A stretch of 64,000 nucleotides of DNA from Halomarina ordinaria (GTDB lineage Archaea > Halobacteriota > Halobacteria > Halobacteriales > Haloarculaceae), in contig NZ_JARRAH010000002.1 of assembly GCF_030553305.1 (NCBI RefSeq), positions 62,001 through 126,000 of the forward strand. Direction: 5' to 3'. Under the pieces are notes generated by a model. The model did no database searches. It was not told where the DNA came from and saw nothing but the letters and a program-made list of their open reading frames with translations. Each line of letters opens with the position of its first letter. Within the stretch, counting starts at the first letter, position 1. Below, one piece after another: positions 35,462-45,096 of the stretch. The translations under genes were made by a program, and so were the position numbers.

Positions 35462-37561
35462 ATGGGATTCGACTTCGATCCCGACAGTATCGCGATAGTC
35501 GGTGCGTCGTCCGACCTGACGCGAATTTCGGGATTGCCACTTCACTATCTGGAGAAGCACGGATACGCGGGGACGGTCTACCCGGTGAATCCGAACCACG
35601 ATGAAATCGCCGGGAGGCAGTGTTACCCGTCAATAGAGACCGTTCCGGAGCCTCCGGATCTGGCGATGGTGATGCTACCCGCCTCGCTGGTCGTCGACAT
35701 AGTCACTGATTGTCTCGCTATCGGTGTCGAAAACGTCGTCATCGTCAGTTCGGGGTTCTCCGAGACCGGCACAGCGCAGGGGAAAGCGTGGGAAGAAGAG
35801 CTTGAACGGCTGGCTGCCGAGCACGACGCGTTCATCGTCGGACCGAATAGCCAAGGTATGATAAATTTCGTGACGGACGTTACCGCCTGTTTCACGCCGG
35901 CGCTCAAGCGTGACGAACTTCTCACCGGTCCTGTGAGTTTCGTCACGCAGAGCGGGGCGTTCGGCGGAGCGCTCACGACGCTCCTCCAAGAGGCGGGCAT
36001 CGGCCTCAACAAATGGATCGCGACCGGGAACGAGGCGGCCGTCGGGGCACTTGAGTTCGTCGACCAACTTGCGCACGACGAGACGACCGACGTCGTCGTC
36101 GGCTACGTTGAGGGGTTCGAGGACGCCCGACAGCTCATCGAACTCAAGCGTACCGACGCGGGCATCGACCTCCCGTTCGTCGTCCTGAAGGTCGGAACGT
36201 CGGAGCGTGGGCGTGCTGCCGCCAGCTCACACACCGGGAAGATAGCAGGAGAATCGGCGGTCTACGAGGCCGTGCTCCGTGAGCACGGCGTCATCGCCGT
36301 CGACGACATCGACATCCTCGTAGCGGTCACGAGACTACTGATGGAAACCAGCGTCGAGTCGCTACCCCGTGGTCGACTCGGCGTCATCTCGACGTCCGGT
36401 GGCGCAGGTGTCTACATCGCCGACCGCGCGGACGACCTAGGTCTCGACCTCGCGACCCTCGCTACTCGAACCCGAGAACGCATCGGACGTCACTTGCCGG
36501 AGTATGGGTCGGCGACGAACCCAGTCGACACCACGGCGGCAGTCCTGAATTCGACGGCCGCGTTCGAGGAGTGTCTGACAGCGCTCCTTGAGGACGACGG
36601 GGTCGATACGCTGCTGTTCCAGCTCACGAACGTCAGCGGCGAACGTGCGGCGAAACTCGCAGACACGGTTTGTCGAGTGAAAGGCGAGTATGAGAAACCC
36701 GTGATGGTCTGCTGGACAGGCGGCGTCGAGAAGACGGGAGGCATCGAGAGATATCGTGCGGCCGGCATTCCGGTCTTCGAGAACCCCGCTCGATGTCTGG
36801 AGTCTACCGCCGCTGTCGGGACGTTCGTCGCGGCCCGACCCGCACTCCGCGCCAGTAAGGACTCCCCCGCTCGGGTTTCCATTCCGTCGCTCGACTATGA
36901 CCGTCCGAAGAAACTGACCGAGGTCGACGCGAAGGAGGTGCTCGCCGACTACGGCATCGAGACGCCAACTGAGCGATACGTGACGAGTGTCGACGAAGCG
37001 GTCACAGCGGCTGGTTCGATTGGCTATCCGGTGGTAGTGAAGATCGTCTCGGCTGCCGTTGACCACAAGAACAGAATCGGCGGCGTCAGGCTCGGAGTCG
37101 AAGACGCTGACGCGGTTCGGGAGGCGGCCACCGAACTCCTCGACATCGGGAGGACGGTCGACGAAAACGTCGGTCTCACGATTCAACGGCAGATCGAGTT
37201 CGAACACGAACTCGGCCTCGGACTGACGATAGATGACGACTTCGGCCCCGTCCTTATGCTTGGGCGTGGCGGGACGGAGATAGAGACTATTGACGACGTC
37301 ACCTTCCGGACCGTCCCTGTCTCGACAGCGCAAGCCGAGCGTATGCTCGAGGAATTGACGACGGTACCGGTAGAGTCGTTCACCGACAAACAGCGCTCGT
37401 CGGTCATAGATGCGGTGACCGGGGTCTCGGAGCTGTTCCTGGACAACCGGTGGATAACCGAAGCGGACGTCAACCCGCTGGTCGTCACCGCCGACGGCAC
37501 TGTTGCTGTCGACGCCCTCGTGACCGGTTACGAACCTGAGGCCGCCGGCGGAGGAGGGTGA
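35462..37561 (+). CDS. ADP-forming acyl-CoA synthetase (acetate-CoA ligase type)
   Basis: A 699-residue single-chain ADP-forming ligase. Domain order: CoA-binding Rossmann domain (GFDFDPDSIAIVGASSDLTR at the N-terminus), ligase-CoA domain with the phosphorylated histidine (His257 in SSHTGKIAGES), and C-terminal ATP-grasp domain (GYPVVVKIVSA, then VNPLVV). It converts an acid, ATP and CoA to acyl-CoA, ADP and phosphate. In archaea it is often reversible and can make ATP, but its place next to a TRAP importer argues for activation of an imported acid. ATG 35462 is preferred. The chain length of the acid is not predictable. Confidence 0.92.
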   Translation: MGFDFDPDSIAIVGASSDLTRISGLPLHYLEKHGYAGTVYPVNPNHDEIAGRQCYPSIETVPEPPDLAMVMLPASLVVDIVTDCLAIGVENVVIVSSGFSETGTAQGKAWEEELERLAAEHDAFIVGPNSQGMINFVTDVTACFTPALKRDELLTGPVSFVTQSGAFGGALTTLLQEAGIGLNKWIATGNEAAVGALEFVDQLAHDETTDVVVGYVEGFEDARQLIELKRTDAGIDLPFVVLKVGTSERGRAAASSHTGKIAGESAVYEAVLREHGVIAVDDIDILVAVTRLLMETSVESLPRGRLGVISTSGGAGVYIADRADDLGLDLATLATRTRERIGRHLPEYGSATNPVDTTAAVLNSTAAFEECLTALLEDDGVDTLLFQLTNVSGERAAKLADTVCRVKGEYEKPVMVCWTGGVEKTGGIERYRAAGIPVFENPARCLESTAAVGTFVAARPALRASKDSPARVSIPSLDYDRPKKLTEVDAKEVLADYGIETPTERYVTSVDEAVTAAGSIGYPVVVKIVSAAVDHKNRIGGVRLGVEDADAVREAATELLDIGRTVDENVGLTIQRQIEFEHELGLGLTIDDDFGPVLMLGRGGTEIETIDDVTFRTVPVSTAQAERMLEELTTVPVESFTDKQRSSVIDAVTGVSELFLDNRWITEADVNPLVVTADGTVAVDALVTGYEPEAAGGGG

Positions 37562-37577
37562 GACCGAAGTGTAACAC

Positions 37578-37998
37578 GTGTTGATACCGCTCGCCGTCCC
37601 CGCCGAGCGGACCGATCAAGGAGTCGAGGCCGTTGAGGCTCTTGTGACGAAGGGCTGTTGGGTCGGGGTTACGCTGCTCGACGTCTTCGAGGAGCTCGAG
37701 GTAACTGAGGCAGGATTCCGGGTGGCCGCTGCGGAACTGTACGATCCCGGTAACCACTCTAGAACTGTGGCGACTGCTACCGAGTGTGAACGCAGGCGAA
37801 CGGTATCGAGATGAGGACCCGCCGTGAACACTGGATCCGGTCGAGCGTATCGTCGCTGTCGTGGACGAGGTCGGAGCGGATAACATCATGATGAGTGGAC
37901 GAAAGCGGAGGCCCATCCCCAAGGCGCGCCTCGGAAGTACTACCCGGCGAGTGCTGCGGGATGCAGACCGACCAGTTACGGCCTGCCTTGGTGAGTAG
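37578..37998 (+). pseudogene. Frameshifted universal stress protein gene
   Basis: The first frame gives a Usp N-terminus (LIPLAVPAERTDQGVEAVEA, then VTLLDVFEELEVTE). The C-terminal half continues in another frame from about 37830 (ERIVAVVDEVGADNIMMSGR, then DADRPVTACLGE, stop 37996-37998). There is a TGA and a frame change around 37805-37835. Both halves together match haloarchaeal UspA proteins of about 140 residues. It is therefore a broken gene with little other decay, so loss may be recent. It separates the acyl-CoA synthetase from the IclR gene. Confidence 0.75.
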
Positions 37999-38008
37999 AC
38001 GAATCGAA

Positions 38009-38809
38009 CTACTCGACCACGACGCTATCGGTCTGCTCCTGATTGCTGTAGGCGAGCTTCAGTTCGAGCGCATTGGCCGACCCGAGCAACAGGTCGGGGA
38101 CTGTCTCCCGGAACAGTTCGCCCTTCATCCGGTGTGACGGGGCGGAGACACAGAGCGCACCCAGGACGGCGCCGTCCGCTCCCGTAACGGGGACGCCGAC
38201 GGCGTTGAGACCGTAGATGTGCTCTTCTTGGTTGAACGCCACCCCTCGCTCGCGAACCCGCTCGAGTTCCTCGTGGTACGCTTCCCGATCCGTAATGGTG
38301 TGTTCCGTCTGCTCCGGCAAGCCCCACTGGTCGAGAATCTCGTCCACACGTGACCGCGTGTAGCCGGAGAGGATGGCCTTCCCCGCCGACGAACAATGAA
38401 GACGGATCTGTCGTCCGACTTCGAGACCGGCGCGAACGGCTTTTTGCCCCGTTTCTAAGTAAAGGTACACGCCCAGCCCGTGGTCTTCGACGACGAACTG
38501 GGCGCGCTCACCGGTCTCCTCGGCCACTTCGCGAACGTAGTCTTTCGCCTGGCGAAAGGCAGGGTCACGGGTTCGAGCGACCTCGCCGAGGCGGGCAAAC
38601 CGGAGCCCAATCTGGTATTTCTGCCCACAGCGAGAGACATAGCGGAGCGAGTGGAGCGTGTCCAAATGGCGGTGAGCCGTACTCTCTGGCATGTCGAGTT
38701 CGGAAGCAATGGTGGAGAGGCGACAGGGCCCGTTCTCTTGCAGAACATGGATAATCTCGAAACTCGTCGCAGTTGTCTGAATCCCCGCCCTAGTGTTTGG
38801 TTCTGGCAT
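38009..38809 (-). CDS. IclR-family transcriptional regulator (first)
   Basis: A 266-residue regulator. The N-terminal winged helix (SFEIIHVLQENGPCRLSTIA, then MPESTAHRHLDTL) binds DNA; the GAF-like IclR effector domain spans about residues 85-255 and ends APSHRMKGELFRETVPDLL. IclR proteins sense aromatic or short organic acids and usually control adjacent catabolic operons. ATG 38809 gives the normal length. It is placed at the end of the first catabolic region, which it probably controls. The effector is unknown. Confidence 0.93.
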   Translation of the reverse strand: MPEPNTRAGIQTTATSFEIIHVLQENGPCRLSTIASELDMPESTAHRHLDTLHSLRYVSRCGQKYQIGLRFARLGEVARTRDPAFRQAKDYVREVAEETGERAQFVVEDHGLGVYLYLETGQKAVRAGLEVGRQIRLHCSSAGKAILSGYTRSRVDEILDQWGLPEQTEHTITDREAYHEELERVRERGVAFNQEEHIYGLNAVGVPVTGADGAVLGALCVSAPSHRMKGELFRETVPDLLLGSANALELKLAYSNQEQTDSVVVE

Positions 38810-39809
38810 ATGTGAGCGTACCACTCATCTACCATAGTGTTTTCTACTCAGTGGAATCGTGACGAATCCCCTCAATTACATCTCCTATAGGTGTCTGATG
38901 CCACTCGACATGGGTAGAATCCATAAGACAAAACTTCGTCTATCGTATTGGCTTCCATCACACAGAACTGGAGCGAAATAGTGCGTCTGAGTAGCCGAAG
39001 ACTGACTACAATAATGAATATGTAACAGCGGAAGATAGAAATACGCTCGACCAACGCGTTTCAGTTGGAGCTGAATTTGTATAGGCGGACATTGATTTCC
39101 ATATGACGGAATTTATACGTCAATCTCCGTCGCGCCTCTGGCACCACACCTAACGTTCCCTCAAAATCGAAACACCTCCACCACTATATAACAAAACTAC
39201 AGTTGTTATATAAAGTTTAGCCACCGTATTCAGTTACACTGCAGGACAGTCTATCTATAGTGAATAATCAATCCTACACCTCTCTCCGTAAAATTATATC
39301 GAGAAAATATGTACAGGTGTTGAACAATACCGAATTATTTCAAAGGTTAAAATTTTATATGATACAGGCCAAGAAATTCCCAATCCCCTGTTCCACGGCA
39401 TCTGAGTCACGCGTATCCCTCGCAGAGTGGATTCACGACGAAGGGTTCTGTTCCCTACAAATAACTGATACCGTCACGGGATTGAGACACAAAAACCCCT
39501 CATAGAGTACCTTGACGAGATATTCCATGATCATCTGCGGACGGAGCAGCGCTACAGGTATTTGATGATTACTTCACCCTGTACTTATCACGCCTAACAC
39601 TTCCGATTGGCGACACTCCAAGTAATGAGCAAGGCGACGAACCAAAGTCTAACAAAAATAGGAATATTATTTCGAAGCGGCATCATTCGATATATACGAA
39701 CAGATGTTCGTACACTTATGAGAAATCTCGGTCCTTTGACGGCCCACAGCAGATAGAGAGGACCTACGCAAGCCACTTCGTGGATCACAACGTCCACTGG
39801 GAGGGCGTC
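38810..39809. other. AT-rich, gene-poor kilobase
   Basis: This stretch is conspicuously AT-rich compared with its flanks. A frame from about 39260 (MNNQSYTSLRKIIS...AEWIHDEGFCSLQITD) would need one frameshift near 39480 to continue into PLIEYLDEIFHDHLRTEQRY, stop near 39597. That may be a decayed foreign gene of about 110 residues. No IS end or repeat was identified. It separates two IclR genes of different sequence. Confidence 0.4.
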
Positions 39810-40586
39810 TCAGGAATACGTTACCTTGAGCCCGATGACGCGCGCAGAGCGCTGGACCAGTTTCGGAATCTCTTCGCGGTACCAGTCGCCATTGATACGG
39901 GTGGTCGGTCCCGAGATACTGATCGCCCCGATGACACGCCCCTCGTCGGTGAGAATGGGTGCACCCACGGCTCGCATCCCGACGGTCCGCTCCTCGTCAT
40001 TGAACGCGAACCCGCGGTCACGGATCGTCTTTAGTTCTGTTTTCAGCGTTTCGTAGTCGGTGATCGTCGACTCAGTGTCGTCAGTTAGATCAATGGCTTC
40101 AAGCAATTCAGAGCGCTTGTCTTCGTCGAGGAAGGCGAGGTAGCTCTTGCCGACGGCAGTAGCATGGAGCGCTACCATCGTACCGATGTACGAGTCGGTC
40201 CGGACCGCCTGCTCAGTCTTCGCCTGGTAGATATAGATTCCTCGTCCCTCCTCTTCGACCATCACTTGTCCACGCTCGCCAACGGAGTCGATAAGTGAGT
40301 CTACCTCGGCCTTTGCCACCTCGTACAATCCCGTCCGTGCGCGTGCTCGGTCACCGAGGCCGAGGAACCGTAGTCCGACGTAGTACGTGTCGTCTGCCCC
40401 TTTCGTGACGTACCCGAGCTCTCTGAGCGTCGTTAGGTGTTTGTGGACGTTACTTTTCGAACGGCCAAGTGCTGTAGCAAGGTCCGAAACGCCGGCTCCA
40501 CCCATCTCAGAGAGCTGTTCGAGTATTGCGAACGTCGTTTCGACCGCACTTACTGTGCCAGCCGATGAGTCGGTTTTTTTCGGCAT
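39810..40586 (-). CDS. IclR-family transcriptional regulator (second)
   Basis: A 258-residue IclR protein. The winged helix (TTFAILEQLSEMGGAGVSDL, then GRSKSNVHKHLTTL) is followed by the effector domain with AVRTDSYIGTMVALHATAVG and a final ISGPTTRINGDWYREE. It differs clearly from the first IclR of this window. ATG 40586 is preferred. It is encoded just beyond the end of the MmgE/PrpD gene, on the same strand, so it likely controls the second catabolic region. Confidence 0.93.
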   Translation of the reverse strand: MPKKTDSSAGTVSAVETTFAILEQLSEMGGAGVSDLATALGRSKSNVHKHLTTLRELGYVTKGADDTYYVGLRFLGLGDRARARTGLYEVAKAEVDSLIDSVGERGQVMVEEEGRGIYIYQAKTEQAVRTDSYIGTMVALHATAVGKSYLAFLDEDKRSELLEAIDLTDDTESTITDYETLKTELKTIRDRGFAFNDEERTVGMRAVGAPILTDEGRVIGAISISGPTTRINGDWYREEIPKLVQRSARVIGLKVTYS

Positions 40587-40651
40587 TGGGGGACTTTCAC
40601 CGACTGCCAATAAAGGGATGTCGCTTCGTTCGCTATCTTAGAACATGTGTT

Positions 40652-42031
40652 CTATCGACTGGCGAGCGCGGCAGCAACACTCCTCGCCGAACGTCCACGG
40701 ATATTCGTGAGTGCGTGGAACCCGCCATCAACTCGGGACTCGGGGAGTCCCCACGCGAGCAGTGCCTGGAGGCGCTCGTCGAACGCCTCGTCGTCAACGG
40801 GGTCTCGGAAGTCGCCACGTGGGTAGGCTCGTTTGGCCGAGTGTCGGCGGCCGTCGGTGAGTTCGACGGTCACACGCGCCCCCCAGTCGTCGGGGAACGA
40901 CACCTCGAACTCGTCGTCGACACGCACCTCAACGCGGTCGGCGAGCGCTCGGACCGACGGCTCGGCGATCCGCTCTGGGTCGAAGTGCTCAAGCGTCACC
41001 TCGCCGCTTCGGAGGTAGCGAGCTAGCACGTACGGGATGGAGAACTTCGCACCGGTGAGCGTCTCGGGATTGCGGCGAGCCATGTCCACAGCGTTCGCGT
41101 ACGTCTCGACGACGATTCGGTCAACGTCGTCCGGAGCAACGGATGTCGGGAGACTTATATCGCGAAGCGCGTCGAGCGGTGGGTGGGTGTACCGACACGA
41201 GGGGTACGGCTTGAAGTAGTTGTATGTCACCTCCCAACGCACACCTAGATCAGCGAACCGGTCGGTCAGCCAGCCGGGCTCGTCCTCGTCGAACGGGTCG
41301 TACACTGCACGGACGGCCGATTCTGACCCAGTCATCCCCGCCAGTGCCTGCTGCGCGAGCAAGACCCCAACCGCTGCGCTCGCCCCGGCGGTGAGGTTCC
41401 GCGACGGCGGGCCCGCAGCGTATGGGTCGTCCATCGACACTACTGCCCGGTTGGCCGCGAGCCTGAACGCCTCCCTGACCGCAGCCTCGTCGCCGCCCGC
41501 GGCGAGGACACCCGCCAGTGCGGGGCCGACGACCGTCCACGTGGCGTGGGGGTTGCGGACCAGCCAGGGTACCGCATCGTTGATGCGCGCCTTCATCCGG
41601 AATATCGCCTCCTCGAGGCGGGCGCACACCTCGTAGGCCTTCACGCACGCTTTGACGAAGCGCGCACCGCTCGCATCAGCCGTCTCCGCCATCGCCAGCC
41701 CACCGGTGACGATACCAGACCCCACGTGACCGCCCGTATTGTGGCCCTCCTCAACCTCTTGGACGATGGCCGCGGTTCCGTTGAGCGAGGCCGCCTGCGC
41801 TGGGGCGGTGGTCCGATCAGTGCCGAGTACCGTAGCTGTTCCCGGCGGCAGGTCTACCGCCGTCCATGTCTCGCAGTACGGCGGGGCTGCGCTCCCTGCG
41901 ACGGTCGCCGCGAGGACGTCGGCCACCGTCCGGCCCCCGTGGTCGAGCACGCGTTCGGGAGGCGATGTTTCGAGGAACGTGAACACCGATGCCTCCCAGT
42001 CGGCGACGGGTTCGGGGAGTGCTCGGGTCAT
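40652..42031 (-). CDS. MmgE/PrpD family protein (first copy)
   Basis: A 459-residue MmgE/PrpD-fold protein. The family contains 2-methylcitrate dehydratase, cis-aconitate decarboxylase and iminodisuccinate epimerase, all acting on small polycarboxylates. Family blocks are visible: NGTAAIVQEVEEGHNTGGHV (about residue 84), then FKPYPSCRYTHPPLDAL (about residue 277). The start overlaps the stop of the flavoprotein gene by 4 bp (ATGA). A paralogous flavoprotein-PrpD pair occurs at 47.5-50.3 kb in the same order. The substrate is probably a di- or tricarboxylate; the reaction type is open. Confidence 0.88.
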   Translation of the reverse strand: MTRALPEPVADWEASVFTFLETSPPERVLDHGGRTVADVLAATVAGSAAPPYCETWTAVDLPPGTATVLGTDRTTAPAQAASLNGTAAIVQEVEEGHNTGGHVGSGIVTGGLAMAETADASGARFVKACVKAYEVCARLEEAIFRMKARINDAVPWLVRNPHATWTVVGPALAGVLAAGGDEAAVREAFRLAANRAVVSMDDPYAAGPPSRNLTAGASAAVGVLLAQQALAGMTGSESAVRAVYDPFDEDEPGWLTDRFADLGVRWEVTYNYFKPYPSCRYTHPPLDALRDISLPTSVAPDDVDRIVVETYANAVDMARRNPETLTGAKFSIPYVLARYLRSGEVTLEHFDPERIAEPSVRALADRVEVRVDDEFEVSFPDDWGARVTVELTDGRRHSAKRAYPRGDFRDPVDDEAFDERLQALLAWGLPESRVDGGFHALTNIRGRSARSVAAALASR

Positions 42032-43458
42032 AGCGTCTCCGAAACGTGGATGCCCGCCAGTCGGCCGTAGCCGAGCGCGGTCGTCAATCCATTCCCGCTT
42101 AGGTAGCCGCTGGGGCCGTGGCCGCTGATACCCGCGGCCGCGCCACCGCCTGCGTAAAGGTTCTCTACGACGCTTCCGTCGGTCCGAACGACCCGGGCGT
42201 GCTCGTCGACGGTCAGCCCGCCTTGTGTGTGGAATAACGCACCCGTTATTTTCGCACCGTAGAACGGTGCCTCCAACGTTGAACGGCCGTCGGTGCGGCC
42301 GACCTCGTCAGGGTCGCCCGCCATGACCGCCTCGTTGTACCGCTCGACAGCCACGGCTGTCCGCTCCGGGTCACAGCCGAGTTCCTCTGCTAACGATGCA
42401 ACGTCACCAGCGCTAGCGTACGCGCCGAGCCTCGCGGCTTCGTCGAAGTCGTCGAACTCCCCCTCCAGTCGCTCAAAAATGTCGGCGTCGAATACTTCGT
42501 ACCCGAGTCCATCTGGCTGTTCCAGGACATCGACGGCGAACGCCGAGTATCCCTTCGTCTCGTCGCCAAAGCGCCGTCCCTCCTCGTTGACGAGGATGCC
42601 GCCGTTCATCACGACGGCGTACGTCGACAGCGACCCGGTCTGATGGGCGACGGTCGCGTGGGCCTGGTAGGCATCCATACACGACAGTTCGCCGCCCAGT
42701 TGCGCACCCCAGCGGATACCATCACCAGTGTTGCCGTCCGAGCCGAAGTACAGCGCGTCGGCGATCTCTTCACAGTGGTTCTTCACCATCCGACGGTTGC
42801 CGGCGAATCCGTCCGTGGCGAGGATTACCGCGTCGGCCTTGATAGCCTCAGTGTGGCGCTTTCCAGCGATAGCCCCTACCACCGACCCGTCGTCGGCGAC
42901 GAGTTTCCGGAGAGGGCTGTTGGTGAGGAGTTCGATGTTCTCCGTCGCCTCGGCGCGTTCAACGAGCTGTGTAATGAGGTTGTCCCCGTTCCGTCCCGGC
43001 GGTGCGTGCATCCGGTACTCCGAGTGTTTCGGGTACTTGAAGTCATCTACGAGGTGGAGGTCGATGTTCCAATCATCAACAAGCCAATGGATGAGCGATG
43101 CGCTCTCTCGACACAGGTGGAGTACGCGGTTCTCGTCTGTGGTATATCCATTCTTCTCGAGGATATCTCGAGCCATGTCCTCGGGCCGTTCCTCGATACT
43201 GGCTGCCCGCTGAAAACGGGTTCCAGCGGCAGGAATCATTCCCGTCGACAGTGATGTGTTCCCTCCAAAAGAGTCCGACTTCTCGACGACAGTCACGGTC
43301 AGTTCGTCGTTCTCGGCTGCGGCGAGGCCGGCGACGAGACCGGTCCCTCCACCGCCACCGATGAGTACGTCCGTTTCTACGACCCAGTCAACCTCGTCAG
43401 CCGATATTATCTCCGCGTCGGCTCCTTCGATAGTTGGCATATCGTCAAATGATGCCAT
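42028..43458 (-). CDS. FAD-dependent dehydrogenase, fumarate-reductase flavoprotein type (first copy)
   Basis: A 476-residue flavoprotein of the succinate dehydrogenase/fumarate reductase/3-ketosteroid dehydrogenase superfamily. The FAD motif VLIGGGGGTGLVAGLAAA lies at about residue 32, GGNTSLSTGMIPAAG follows, and the C-terminal FAD block VVENLYAGGGAAAGISGHG is near residue 440. It should insert or reduce a C=C bond next to a carboxylate. It has no signal peptide, so it is cytoplasmic. First gene of a two-gene minus-strand operon with PrpD copy 1; divergent from the SnoaL-like gene. Confidence 0.9.
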   Translation of the reverse strand: MASFDDMPTIEGADAEIISADEVDWVVETDVLIGGGGGTGLVAGLAAAENDELTVTVVEKSDSFGGNTSLSTGMIPAAGTRFQRAASIEERPEDMARDILEKNGYTTDENRVLHLCRESASLIHWLVDDWNIDLHLVDDFKYPKHSEYRMHAPPGRNGDNLITQLVERAEATENIELLTNSPLRKLVADDGSVVGAIAGKRHTEAIKADAVILATDGFAGNRRMVKNHCEEIADALYFGSDGNTGDGIRWGAQLGGELSCMDAYQAHATVAHQTGSLSTYAVVMNGGILVNEEGRRFGDETKGYSAFAVDVLEQPDGLGYEVFDADIFERLEGEFDDFDEAARLGAYASAGDVASLAEELGCDPERTAVAVERYNEAVMAGDPDEVGRTDGRSTLEAPFYGAKITGALFHTQGGLTVDEHARVVRTDGSVVENLYAGGGAAAGISGHGPSGYLSGNGLTTALGYGRLAGIHVSETL

Positions 43459-43566
43459 ACGACAAACAGAGACGGAGAGATGGTAAAACTACCTCAACGC
43501 GAGGAGCTCTCGACCGACATAATACCTATAGAACTCTTTAAAACCGCTCCGGTGAACCTATCGCGC

Positions 43567-43941
43567 ATGGCGTCGAACCCGCGCGCGGTGGTTGAGGAAC
43601 TGTTCGACCGGATGGCAGACGAAGAGTGTCGGGAGACGGTCGGTGAACTGTTCGCCGAAGACGCAGTCATCCAGTTCCCCGGGGAGCGCTTCGAGGGTGC
43701 TGACGCAGCGGAGGAGATGCTCACGTGGCTTGACGCACAGTACGAGTGGGCGAGAAAAGAGTTCGACCGCTGGATCGTGACGGGTAGCGACGTGGTCTGT
43801 CTCGGTACCCTCTATGGAATCGACAGTGGTGGACAATCGTTCGAGGACGTTCGATACGTCGATGTCTACGAGGTTGTCGATGCTCGAATCGAACGAATGG
43901 ACATCTACAACGACCTCGCGCTCGGGGGTATCGCCGAGTAA
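43567..43941 (+). CDS. SnoaL/NTF2-like small protein
   Basis: A 124-residue alpha+beta cone-fold protein. ELFDRMADEECRETVGELFA followed by DAVIQFPGERFEG and the ending VDVYEVVDARIERMDIYNDL are typical of the SnoaL/NTF2-like family, which includes small isomerases, dehydratases and ligand-binding proteins. ATG 43567 is about 30 nt after a TTTAAAA TATA-like box. It lies alone between the first flavoprotein gene and the ABC permeases. The function is unassigned. Confidence 0.85.
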   Translation: MASNPRAVVEELFDRMADEECRETVGELFAEDAVIQFPGERFEGADAAEEMLTWLDAQYEWARKEFDRWIVTGSDVVCLGTLYGIDSGGQSFEDVRYVDVYEVVDARIERMDIYNDLALGGIAE

Positions 43942-43983
43942 TCAGCTTACACAACAGTGGGTTCGGAGGGTGTGGGTGTGTAC

Positions 43984-45096
43984 TCAGTCGTCGTCAGACG
44001 GTCGCTCCTCACCACTCATCGACTCCCGATTGACCTCATCGGATTCGCCCCACCCGAGTCGATCACCGAGTGAGATGACACCGTTCGGGAGCAACAACGC
44101 GATCAGTACGAGTGCGATCCCGTAGACAACTGTATCGAGCCCGGGAATATCGGGGAACGAGACCCGAAGGGCCTCGCTCAATGGGAACACGAGGAACGAG
44201 CCGATGATGGTGCCTGGAACCGACCCGACACCACCAATCACCGATGGCAGCAGTATCTCTACGTTGCGAGTCAGACCAAAAACGGTCGACGGTCGGATGA
44301 TCTCTACGTACATACTCCAGAACGCGCCACACCACGCCGTAAAGAACGCCGAAGTACCGATCGCGAACATCTTGTACCTGAAGGGGGAGATGCCAAGGCT
44401 GGCGGCTGCGTCCTCGTTTTCTCGGATAGCGAAGAGATAGTACCCGATCTGGGATCGCTTGATTAGCCACGCCACGACTGTAACGACCAGGAGGAACGAC
44501 AGGATGAGATAGTAGTAGGAATTGGGCTCACGGAACTGCATCGCGACAAGGCCGAACTCCGCCCCGTAGTCCCCCGGGAACGGTCGGTAGATGCCGACCG
44601 CCGCACCGAACTCCTCCATATTCCGGACGACAACCTGCAGGAGGAGGGCGATGGCGAACGTCGCTAGCGCGAAGTAGTGACCTCGCAAGTCGTACCGGAA
44701 ATTCAGAAAGCCGACCGCGAGTCCAATGACCCCGGCGACCAGGGCACCGACCAGTAACCCGATCCAGGGATTGATCCCGAACGCGACGCTGAGCTTGCTG
44801 GTGACGTACGCTCCAACCCCGAAGAACGCGGCGTGTCCGAACGAGAAGTAGCCGGTGTAGCCCGACATGATGTTCCATGCCTGACCGGCGGTCGCGTAAA
44901 CAAGCGTCACAATCAGGACATTGACACTCAGGAAGGCACCGAGACTGAACCCGAGGATGGAGACACCGAGGAGCTGTGGTAACGCCGCCAGAAAGGCGAA
45001 TCCGACGACTAGCTTTACCGTCGCTCCGTAGGGGGTACCGTTCAAACGGCTGTACGTGTCCCGGGCTCGAGCGAACGATGCTCGGTCCGACGTCAT
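43984..45096 (-). CDS. livM: Branched-chain amino-acid-type ABC permease (LivM)
   Basis: A 370-residue membrane permease of the HAAT family with about 9-10 hydrophobic segments and the LivM hallmark GQAWNIMSGYTGYFSFGHAAFFG (as separate blocks AGQAWNIMSGYTG and FSFGHAAFFG). The C-terminus is hydrophilic and acidic. It pairs with LivH, whose stop overlaps its start by 4 bp. Liv-type systems also move amides, urea and heterocyclic or aromatic acids, so the substrate need not be an amino acid. Confidence 0.93.
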   Translation of the reverse strand: MTSDRASFARARDTYSRLNGTPYGATVKLVVGFAFLAALPQLLGVSILGFSLGAFLSVNVLIVTLVYATAGQAWNIMSGYTGYFSFGHAAFFGVGAYVTSKLSVAFGINPWIGLLVGALVAGVIGLAVGFLNFRYDLRGHYFALATFAIALLLQVVVRNMEEFGAAVGIYRPFPGDYGAEFGLVAMQFREPNSYYYLILSFLLVVTVVAWLIKRSQIGYYLFAIRENEDAAASLGISPFRYKMFAIGTSAFFTAWCGAFWSMYVEIIRPSTVFGLTRNVEILLPSVIGGVGSVPGTIIGSFLVFPLSEALRVSFPDIPGLDTVVYGIALVLIALLLPNGVISLGDRLGWGESDEVNRESMSGEERPSDDD

